From: Puniceicoccaceae bacterium 5H
Lineage (GTDB): Bacteria > Verrucomicrobiota > Verrucomicrobiia > Opitutales > Oceanipulchritudinaceae
Assembly (NCBI GenBank): GCA_009772895.1
Contig: WOUP01000002.1
Coordinates: forward strand, 62,001-126,000
Direction of reading: 5' to 3'
Length of the DNA: 64,000 bases
Below are positions 27,539-34,471 of the stretch, piece by piece. The position numbers were made by a program, and so were the translations under genes. A model generated the notes under the pieces. It saw only the letters and a list, made by a program, of their open reading frames with translations. It was not told the origin of the DNA and made no database searches. Every line of letters begins with the position of its first letter. Positions within the stretch are counted from its first letter, which is position 1.

Positions 27539-29398
27539 ATGCTTACCCCCGGCACGCCCCTTCACGCTCTTGCTTCAACGCGCTCGCTTTGCTTGGCGGG
27601 GCTGTGCCTGCTCGGCACGGTCGCCCAGGCGGCGAGCTTTCCCAGTGCGATCGACTACGACGGCACCTGGCGCTTCGACCCCTCGCTGGGCTGGTTCGTC
27701 GAATACGACGGGGGCTGGATCTGGAGCGAGGGCAACGGTTTTCTCTATGTGACCGAGGAGGGCAACTGGGATACGGATGGGGTTTATTTTTACGACCACG
27801 GCATGCAGCGCTGGTTTTACTCCGACCACGATGCCTACCCGTGGGTTTATGCCTGGGGCGACGACATGGGCTGGCAGAAGGTCGTGACCGTCGGCAGCAG
27901 CGGTGATCGTCATTTCTATCTCTCCGAGGCCGACCGCACGATTTTTGAAGACGGGTATGTCGTGACCGGCACCACCTACGAGGTCGACAGCCGCAGCGCG
28001 TTCGACGACGCGGTGGCTGCTGCGGGCGCGGGCGACCTGATCCTCGTTTCCGGCAATCTCGCGGACACCAGTTTCTCGGTCAAAAACAAGGTGGTCGCCG
28101 ACGGCTATCTGCGGATCCGTGCCGCCGACAAGGGCTCCACGGCGCTCAAGGCGTTCACGATCGACAACTGTGAGGGCATCTCGCTCGAGGGCTTCACCTT
28201 TGGCCCCAATACGAGCTCCACTCTGCTCAAGATCGTCAACTCCACGCGCCTGCAGATCCTGCAGAACACCTTCGACTTTCAGGACGTGGAGAACAACCAG
28301 AACGGGATCGTGACCACCCAGGGAACTGCGGACGTCGAGATTGCCTACAACGTCTTCAAAAACAAGAACGTCAGCGCGACCGAAACTCAGTCCAAGGTCT
28401 CCGGCAGCTACATCAAGACGCAGTATGACGAGCCGCAGATGACCAAGCGGCTGCACATCCACCACAACTACTTCAAGGGGATCGTGCCGCTGCTCGAGGG
28501 AGATCGTTTTGCCGGCGATTCGGACCGCGAGTGCATCGTCTTTGGCGTCAGCGATTCGCAGGACGTCGAGACGCACCACGTGGTCGAGCAAAACCTCTTT
28601 GAAGATTGCGACGGCGAGAACGAGATCATCACGATCAAGACCTCCTACAACACGATCCGCAACAATACCTTCCACAACTCGCTCGGGTCAGTCTCCATCC
28701 GCTTTGGCACGGGTACCGAGGTGTCGGGCAACTTCTTTATCGGCGACGAAAACAACCAGAACGTCTTCGGCAACGACCTGGGAGGCATTCGCGCCTACGG
28801 CAGCCAACACAAGATCTACAACAATTATTTTCAGGGCCTGACCGGTAACAGTTACCGCATTCCCATCCTGCTCGATTCCGGCGACACCACGGACAGCACC
28901 GGCGGTGACGGCCACCAGCGGGCGACCGACTGCGAGGTGGTCCACAACACGATCGTGGATTGCGCCTGGGGCATCGCACTGGGCCTGAACTACAGCCTGA
29001 CGCCCAAGGACAATCACATCGCCAACAACGTCGTCCAGAACCGCAAGAACGCCCTCTATTACATTGGCTCCAATGCGCAGGGCGAAAGCAGTAACGTCTT
29101 CGAACACAATATCGGCCACTCGTTGGATGCCGCCAGTATCGGCTTCGAGGGCAGCGACAGTGAGGTGTGGGCGACGGATCCGCAGCTGGAGGCCACGAAT
29201 TTCAACGGTTGGTCCATCTACCGCCCGACCGCGGCCAGCCCCGTCGTGGATTACGGCGCCGCAGGTTACGCTTACGTGGGGGTCGATTTCGAGGGCCAGA
29301 CGCGTCTGACGCCCGATGCGGGGGCGGATGAAGTCGGTGGCGGCGCCCCGCTCATCTGGCCCGTCAACGCCTGGCAGGTCGGCCCCAACCCGCGCTGA
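27539..29398 (+). CDS. Secreted polysaccharide lyase family 6 (alginate/chondroitin lyase-like)
   Basis: 619 residues with a signal peptide (cleavage near AQAAS). A Trp/Tyr-rich module (about 40-115, with repeating patterns such as GWIWS, NGFLYV and YPWVYAWG) precedes a right-handed beta-helix of the chondroitinase B fold. The catalytic Lys (K367, EIITIKTSYNTIRNN) and Arg (R388, GSVSIRFGTG) are 21 residues apart, as in chondroitinase B, and the acidic calcium ligands DGENE precede the Lys. PL6 enzymes depolymerise alginate or dermatan by beta-elimination. No other alginate gene is near. A strong terminator follows. Confidence 0.9.
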   Translation: MLTPGTPLHALASTRSLCLAGLCLLGTVAQAASFPSAIDYDGTWRFDPSLGWFVEYDGGWIWSEGNGFLYVTEEGNWDTDGVYFYDHGMQRWFYSDHDAYPWVYAWGDDMGWQKVVTVGSSGDRHFYLSEADRTIFEDGYVVTGTTYEVDSRSAFDDAVAAAGAGDLILVSGNLADTSFSVKNKVVADGYLRIRAADKGSTALKAFTIDNCEGISLEGFTFGPNTSSTLLKIVNSTRLQILQNTFDFQDVENNQNGIVTTQGTADVEIAYNVFKNKNVSATETQSKVSGSYIKTQYDEPQMTKRLHIHHNYFKGIVPLLEGDRFAGDSDRECIVFGVSDSQDVETHHVVEQNLFEDCDGENEIITIKTSYNTIRNNTFHNSLGSVSIRFGTGTEVSGNFFIGDENNQNVFGNDLGGIRAYGSQHKIYNNYFQGLTGNSYRIPILLDSGDTTDSTGGDGHQRATDCEVVHNTIVDCAWGIALGLNYSLTPKDNHIANNVVQNRKNALYYIGSNAQGESSNVFEHNIGHSLDAASIGFEGSDSEVWATDPQLEATNFNGWSIYRPTAASPVVDYGAAGYAYVGVDFEGQTRLTPDAGADEVGGGAPLIWPVNAWQVGPNPR

Positions 29399-29432
29399 TC
29401 GTTCCCTTTTTGTAAACAGATTGGGTATATGG

Positions 29433-29465
29433 GGCGTCGTGGCACCTGCTGTCACGGCGCCTTTT
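29433..29465 (+). terminator. Intrinsic terminator of the PL6 gene
   Basis: GGCGTCGTG (29433-29441) pairs with CACGGCGCC (29453-29461), with one G-T pair, followed by TTTTCTTTTT. It lies 34 bases after the stop. Confidence 0.88.
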
Positions 29466-29510
29466 CTTTTTCGTGCGGCAACGTTGATGACTTCGTTGAT
29501 GCTGGTGCAG

Positions 29511-29600
29511 GCTGCATGCTTCTTCTTCGGAGGGTGTTGAAGTGGCGTGAATTATGGAGGTGGAACGGATTTTGCAAAGCGAGGAAGCTGCATGCTTCTT
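29511..29600 (+). repeat. Pair of 14-base direct repeats
   Basis: GCTGCATGCTTCTT occurs at 29511-29524 and again at 29587-29600, 76 bases apart start to start. The second copy spans the proposed start codon of the 29592 gene, so a local duplication may have created or copied the translation start region. Confidence 0.6.
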
Positions 29601-30236
29601 TTGGGATTTGTAGAATGGATGAACAGCAACAGTGGCGCGTTGAGCGTGCTGACCAACGGTGGCATGTTGATCGTCTGGATCGTTTACGCGCAACTGCTGC
29701 TGCGTAGCTACCGCCGCCGTCGTCGCCCGCGTATGGCTATCAGCAGCTCTTCGAGCAAGCAAGAGGGGGGACGTATCATCGCCTGTAACCTGGCGGCCAA
29801 CTCCATCTTTGTGGAGTGCATCATGCTCTGCCTCACTTACGAGGACGACCAGAAGCGCCGTCGCTTCCTGGATGAGAGCGTAATGGGCGAGACTGCGCGC
29901 GATGGACCGGTCGGGGCCTTGAAGTCCGGCCACTCCTTCGACCTCGGCACGATCAAGGACCTCATCGAAAGCTCCTTCGGGCGGGCCAAGGACCAGAACG
30001 GCCACTTTCTGGAGGGCACGAAGGCGATCCAGGTGGTGGTAATCGGGTTTTACGCCGAGAACAAGATGCCCTTTGCCGCCGGTCGCCACTTCGACATCGA
30101 GTGCGAAGGGGAGCATATGAAGCTGCATACGGACAGCGTTTTTACCGATCACTGGACGAGCAAGCGCGAGCGTTACGAGGCCTGCGAATGGCTGAAGGAA
30201 TACTACGGCGCTCGGCGCAACAGGTCCGAGGATTAG
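29592..30236 (+). CDS. Unknown protein with N-terminal membrane helix
   Basis: 214 residues from ATG 29592, chosen because GAGGAAG lies at 29581-29587, at good spacing. An upstream in-frame start at 29547 has no comparable site. One hydrophobic helix (about residues 18-36) is followed by a strongly basic RRRRRPR stop-transfer sequence. A soluble domain of about 160 residues, with alternating hydrophobic strands, probably lies in the cytoplasm. No catalytic motif or known family was recognised. The start codon sits inside the second copy of a 14-base direct repeat. Confidence 0.7.
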   Translation: MLLLGFVEWMNSNSGALSVLTNGGMLIVWIVYAQLLLRSYRRRRRPRMAISSSSSKQEGGRIIACNLAANSIFVECIMLCLTYEDDQKRRRFLDESVMGETARDGPVGALKSGHSFDLGTIKDLIESSFGRAKDQNGHFLEGTKAIQVVVIGFYAENKMPFAAGRHFDIECEGEHMKLHTDSVFTDHWTSKRERYEACEWLKEYYGARRNRSED

Positions 30237-30300
30237 CGCCCCACGTCGGCCTTCCGTGCTTGCCATGCCGCCCGGGCTGTGCGTGCATGGCCGCTTGACC

Positions 30301-31314
30301 ATGACGACGTCGACGAATCGCTACTATCCGCAACTGGCACCGCAGCTGGCCGAGGGCCTGGCGGAGCTGGAGGGTCGCAAAATCGCCGTGTTGGGCCACG
30401 TCCGCCCCGACGGAGACTGTATCGGCAGCACCGTGGCGCTCGTGCGCGCCCTGCGGGCCAAGGGCTTCGACGCGGTCGGCGTCAATCACCATGCGGTGCC
30501 GGCCAACCTGCGTGCCTTCGTCGGCGATACCCCGATGTTTCTCGACAGCGAAGTGGCAGACCTGAAGGAACGGGTCGCCGTGGCGGTCGATTGTGCGGGC
30601 CGCAAGCGCCTCGGCCAGCCGGTGATGGATGTCTTTGCCGACGTTGCGATCAACATCGACCACCACATTTCCAACGAGCAGTACGCCCAACACAACCTGA
30701 TCGACGGCGAGGCTTCCGCCACGGCGGAAATGCTGGCCGCGCTGTTCATCGACCTCGGCTTCGAGATCGACGCGGTGACGGCCCAGGCCCTCTACCTCGG
30801 GATCGCAACCGATACCGGCCAGTTTCGCTTTTCCTCGACGACCAAGCGCACGTTCGACCTCGCCTGCCACCTGCTGGAGCAGGGGGCCAATCCGGCGGTC
30901 GCCGCGCACGAACTTTACGCCAACGAGAGCAAGGCCAAGCTGGCCCTGTTGCAGCGCTTTTTGGCCACCTTCCGCTACATGTGCGGCGGGCGCGTCTGCC
31001 TCGGCGTGATCCGCAATGACGACTGGGCCGCCACCGGCGCGGTCAAGGACGATACCGAGGGGCTGGTCGATTATGCGCGCGACATCGAGGGCGTCGATAT
31101 CGGCGTGCTGCTCGAGGAGCGCGACGGGCAGCTGAAAGGAAGCTTCCGCGCCAAGAATGGGCGCCAACGAGTCGACCTGTTGGCCAAGCAATTCAATGGA
31201 GGCGGGCACGCGGCTGCGGCCGGTTTCAACCCCTCCGGCACGATCGACGAGGTGCAGCAGCAGCTGGAAGCCGCGTTGGAAAAACACTTTGCCTCTCTGG
31301 ACGAGGCGCGCTAA
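30301..31314 (+). CDS. nrnA: DHH-family phosphoesterase (NrnA-like oligoribonuclease)
   Basis: 337-residue DHH-DHHA1 protein from ATG 30301. Metal-binding motifs appear in order: LGHVRPDGDCIGS (His33, Asp37, Asp39), AVDC, INIDHHISN, ATDTGQF, and the DHHA1 motif GGGHAAAAG near residue 305. NrnA proteins degrade short oligoribonucleotides and 3'-phosphoadenosine 5'-phosphate. It directly precedes truB and ribF, as in the nrnA-truB-ribF order common in bacteria, often downstream of rbfA. Confidence 0.9.
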   Translation: MTTSTNRYYPQLAPQLAEGLAELEGRKIAVLGHVRPDGDCIGSTVALVRALRAKGFDAVGVNHHAVPANLRAFVGDTPMFLDSEVADLKERVAVAVDCAGRKRLGQPVMDVFADVAINIDHHISNEQYAQHNLIDGEASATAEMLAALFIDLGFEIDAVTAQALYLGIATDTGQFRFSSTTKRTFDLACHLLEQGANPAVAAHELYANESKAKLALLQRFLATFRYMCGGRVCLGVIRNDDWAATGAVKDDTEGLVDYARDIEGVDIGVLLEERDGQLKGSFRAKNGRQRVDLLAKQFNGGGHAAAAGFNPSGTIDEVQQQLEAALEKHFASLDEAR

Positions 31315-31371
31315 AGTAATCTACTTTTTACTTTGCTTCAGGACGTAGGAACCGTCCGGAGCTGCAGTGAT

Positions 31372-32091
31372 ATGGCACAAGGAGACTTCGAAGGCGTTTT
31401 GCTGATAGACAAGCCGGCGGGCATGACCTCGCACGACGTGGTAGACCGCGTCCGCCGCAAGCTGAAGATGAAGCGGATAGGGCACGCCGGCACGCTGGAC
31501 CCCAGCGCGACCGGGCTCATGATCCTGCTGGTCGGCAAGGCGACCAAGCTCAGCCAGTTCCTCATGGGGCTGGACAAGGTGTATGAGGGCACGGTCCACT
31601 TCGGCCAGACCACCAACACTCAGGACGCCGAGGGCGAAGTGGTGGAGGAAAAGCCGGTGCCGGAGATGGACGCGGAGCAGTTGCAGAACTACCTCAACGA
31701 GTTCCTCGGCGACCAGTATCAGATGCCCCCGATGTTTTCGGCCAAGAAGATCGACGGGGTGCCGCTCTACAAGCTGGCGCGCAAGGGCAAGGAAGTGGAG
31801 CGCGAGCCCCGCGTGATCCGCATCATCAGCTTTACGCTCGACACCTGGAACAGCCCGGATGCGGAAGTGACGGTCGCCTGCAGCAAGGGCACCTACGTCC
31901 GCACCCTCGCCCACGACCTGGGCCAGAAGGTCGGCTGTGGCGCGCACCTCAAGGATTTGCGCCGCGTCGAGATCGACAAGTTCGTGATCGAAGACAGCCT
32001 GGAGCTGGCGGATTTTGAGGCGCTCGAGCCGAGCGAAATCCGCCGTTATCTCATCCCGCCCTATCAGGCGGTGCCCAGCCACGTCCTCTAG
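31372..32091 (+). CDS. truB: tRNA pseudouridine-55 synthase TruB
   Basis: 239 residues from ATG 31372. It makes pseudouridine 55 in the T loop of tRNAs. The N-terminal [15 protein letters not shown] and the catalytic motif [12 protein letters not shown] (Asp43) are intact, and [15 protein letters not shown] follows. It lacks the C-terminal PUA extension of longer homologues. Its stop is 9 bases before ribF. Confidence 0.95.
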   Translation: MAQGDFEGVLLIDKPAGMTSHDVVDRVRRKLKMKRIGHAGTLDPSATGLMILLVGKATKLSQFLMGLDKVYEGTVHFGQTTNTQDAEGEVVEEKPVPEMDAEQLQNYLNEFLGDQYQMPPMFSAKKIDGVPLYKLARKGKEVEREPRVIRIISFTLDTWNSPDAEVTVACSKGTYVRTLAHDLGQKVGCGAHLKDLRRVEIDKFVIEDSLELADFEALEPSEIRRYLIPPYQAVPSHVL

Positions 32092-32100
32092 CGCTCCGGC

Positions 32101-33099
32101 ATGGAAAGCTACACCAGCGTCAAGGGGGCCATCGAGTTGCCGGAGGCGACGATCGATCTGGCCCCGCAAGTGCCGCTGGAGCGGCTGCGCCGCCACCCTC
32201 TGTCGCTGGCCGTCGGCATGTTCGACGGCGTGCATCGGGGTCATCAGGCGGTCATTCGCGGCGCCTTGGAAAAGGCCAAGCTGCAGGGCGGCGTGCCCGG
32301 TGTGCTGACCTTCTGGCCGCACCCGAGTCGCCTCTTCCGCCCCGAGGAGCCCACGCGCATGCTCCAGCCGGTGGAGCAAAAGCGCGAGCGCCTCTTCCGC
32401 GCCGGCATGCAGCTCATCATCTGGAAGGCCTTTACGCGCCACTTTGCCGCGGTGCCGGCCGAGGACTTCATTCGGCTGCTGCAGGAGTCGATGCCAGGGC
32501 TCAAGAGCCTGCACGTGGGCAGCAATTTCCGCTTTGGCCGCGGCCGCCAAGGGGACGCCGAACAGCTGACCGAGCTCGGCCGGCAATCCGGCGTCGAGGT
32601 CGTCATCACCCCCCGCCTGCAGCACGAGGAGGAACCCATCAGCAGCTCGCGCATCCGTGAGTGCCTCGAGCAAGGCCGGATGGACCTCGTCAACCAGCTG
32701 CTCGGCTACACCTACCGCAGCCGGGGCAAGCTGCAGCCGGGGCGACGCCTGGGCCGTATGATCGGCTTTCCCACGCTCAACCTCGCCTGGGACCCTGAGC
32801 TGCCGCCGCGTCGGGGCGTGTATGTCGTCGGCATTCGCCGCCCGGGCGAAGACGCCTGGCGCCCCGGCATCGCCAACTACGGCATCCGCCCCACCGTCGA
32901 AAAAGGTCCCGTTGCCGCCATCGTGGAGGTCTACATCCTCGACCGCGACGACGTCGCCTATGAAGAAGGCGAAGAACTCGAGCTGGCCTGGCACCACTTC
33001 ATCCGCGGCGAACGCAAGTTCGAAGGACTCGATGCCCTCCAGCAGCAAATCGCCCTCGACTGCGACACCGCCCGCGCCTGGTGGCAACAACAGGGGTAG
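32101..33099 (+). CDS. ribF: Bifunctional riboflavin kinase/FAD synthetase
   Basis: 332 residues in two domains. The N-terminal FAD synthetase (adenylyltransferase) domain has GMFDGVHRGHQ at residues 39-49 and the ISSSRIRE signature. The C-terminal riboflavin kinase has GRMIGFPTLNL and the beta-barrel segment with ANYGIRPTV. It makes FMN and FAD in the cytoplasm. It is coupled with truB. No FMN riboswitch was seen upstream. Confidence 0.95.
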   Translation: MESYTSVKGAIELPEATIDLAPQVPLERLRRHPLSLAVGMFDGVHRGHQAVIRGALEKAKLQGGVPGVLTFWPHPSRLFRPEEPTRMLQPVEQKRERLFRAGMQLIIWKAFTRHFAAVPAEDFIRLLQESMPGLKSLHVGSNFRFGRGRQGDAEQLTELGRQSGVEVVITPRLQHEEEPISSSRIRECLEQGRMDLVNQLLGYTYRSRGKLQPGRRLGRMIGFPTLNLAWDPELPPRRGVYVVGIRRPGEDAWRPGIANYGIRPTVEKGPVAAIVEVYILDRDDVAYEEGEELELAWHHFIRGERKFEGLDALQQQIALDCDTARAWWQQQG

Positions 33100-33115
33100 A
33101 GGACCCTCAACGAAC

Positions 33116-33208
33116 AGGAGTTCAAAAGCGTTTAATGAGTTTCTTTAGTCTGTTCCATCAGATAAATTCGATCGCAAAACTGGCTCTTTTTAACTCCTTT
33201 TAACGCTT
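33116..33208 (+). promoter_or_regulatory. Interlocking inverted repeats before trpA
   Basis: AGGAGTT (33116-33122) and AAGCGTT (33126-33132) are complementary to AACTCCT (33192-33198) and AACGCTT (33202-33208). The order is A-B-A'-B', with 3 bases between A and B and between A' and B'. In RNA this is a pseudoknot topology. The segment fills most of the ribF-trpA gap and ends 70 bases before the trpA start. Confidence 0.4.
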
Positions 33209-33277
33209 GTGGTGATTGTTTCCGGGCAGGGAAAGTCGCGACTTGCTTCCGGGCTGCTGGCGGATTTAGCTGACCGG

Positions 33278-34078
33278 ATGAATCGCATCGCGCAACAGTT
33301 TGCCGAAGGCAAGGCCGCGGATCGCTCCCTCTTCATCGCCTACCTCTGTGCGGGCGATCCCACGCTGGAGGACTCCTTCCGGGCCTGCGAAAGCGTGCTG
33401 GAGGCGGGCACGGACCTGCTCGAGCTCGGCGTGCCGTTTTCCGATCCGTTGGCGGACGGCAAGACCAACCAGCTGGCGGCCCAGCGCGCGCTGCAGAACG
33501 ACATCCACCAGAAGGACATCTTCACCCTGGCCAAGCGGGTGCGCGGCATCACCGAAAAGCCGATCATTTTCTACACCTACTACAACCTGGTGTTTGCCAA
33601 TGGCGTCGACAACTACGTGCGCCAGGTGAAGGAGGCAGGTGTGGACGGCATCCTCGTGCTCGACCTGCCCCCGGAAGAAGCCGACGAAGTGCTGGAGGCC
33701 TGTGAGCGCCATGATGTGAAGACGGTTTTCATCGTGGCCCCCACGACACCGCCCGAGCGCCTCGCGATTATCGCGGAAGCGACGACCGGCTTTATCTACT
33801 ACGTTTCGCAGGAAGGCGTGACCGGGGTGCGCAAGACCTTGGCCGAGGGCATCGGCGACAAGGTGGCCGAGATCAAGGAGCATACCGAGCTGCCCGTGGT
33901 GGTCGGCTTCGGCATCTCGACGCCCGAACAGGTCAAGACTGTTGCCAGCGTGGCCGATGGCGTGGTCGTCGGCAGTGCGCTGGTCAACTGCATCGGCAGC
34001 AACCTCGACAACCCGCAAAAGGCGGTTTCCACCCTCGGTGCCAAAGCCCACGAACTCGTCGGCGGCCTGAGCCTGTAG
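33278..34078 (+). CDS. trpA: Tryptophan synthase alpha chain
   Basis: 266-residue TIM-barrel enzyme splitting indole-3-glycerol phosphate to indole and glyceraldehyde 3-phosphate. The catalytic residues are in place: Glu49 and Asp60 in TDLLELGVPFSDPLADG. The phosphate-binding end shows VGFGISTPEQVK and VVGSALV. ATG 33278 gives a family-normal N terminus; the frame is open to 33209. It stands apart from trpB and other trp genes, which are not in the window. Confidence 0.95.
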   Translation: MNRIAQQFAEGKAADRSLFIAYLCAGDPTLEDSFRACESVLEAGTDLLELGVPFSDPLADGKTNQLAAQRALQNDIHQKDIFTLAKRVRGITEKPIIFYTYYNLVFANGVDNYVRQVKEAGVDGILVLDLPPEEADEVLEACERHDVKTVFIVAPTTPPERLAIIAEATTGFIYYVSQEGVTGVRKTLAEGIGDKVAEIKEHTELPVVVGFGISTPEQVKTVASVADGVVVGSALVNCIGSNLDNPQKAVSTLGAKAHELVGGLSL

Positions 34079-34139
34079 AGATCCTCATACCAACCCGGAG
34101 CGTAGGCAGCCTATATCTGGTGGCCGATACCATCGGTGG

Positions 34140-34419
34140 TTGTCAATGGTTCCCGATGCGCCCTGAAGGGATGTCACTCCAGGGCTCTCTCCGCCAAAAA
34201 ACCAGGCCCGCCACGGTGAGCGGCAGGCTTTGGATAGATCCCTATGCTGGATGGCACCCCTTCAGGGTGCTCGTGTGGGATTCGCTTTCCGGGGGTGTCG
34301 CCGACCCAGGTAGACTCAACCCCCGGCTACTGTCTGGCAAGCCTTCAGCTTGCTGAATCGTGAAGCATCCGCTGGATGCAGATCATAGCTGGATGCCGGA
34401 GCGCAACGAGACTTCCAGC
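34140..34419. repeat. Highly structured, probably dispersed non-coding element
   Basis: A 280-base gene-free stretch holds a row of perfect stems: GCCCTG/CAGGGC (34160-34185), GCACCC/GGGTGC with a CTTCA loop (34254-34270), CCGGGGGT/ACCCCCGG (34289-34326), GCAAGC/GCTTGC with the same CTTCA loop (34337-34353), GCATCC/GGATGC (34365-34379) and GCTGGA/TCCAGC (34388-34419). The octamer GCTGGATG occurs three times (34246, 34371, 34388). The density of stems and the reused loop suggest a repeat-family insertion or a structured RNA, not ordinary spacer. Confidence 0.55.
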
Positions 34420-34471
34420 CTCGGAACCCTGGAGCACGTGCCCGACACGGTGCCAGACCGGCGGCGGTGCT

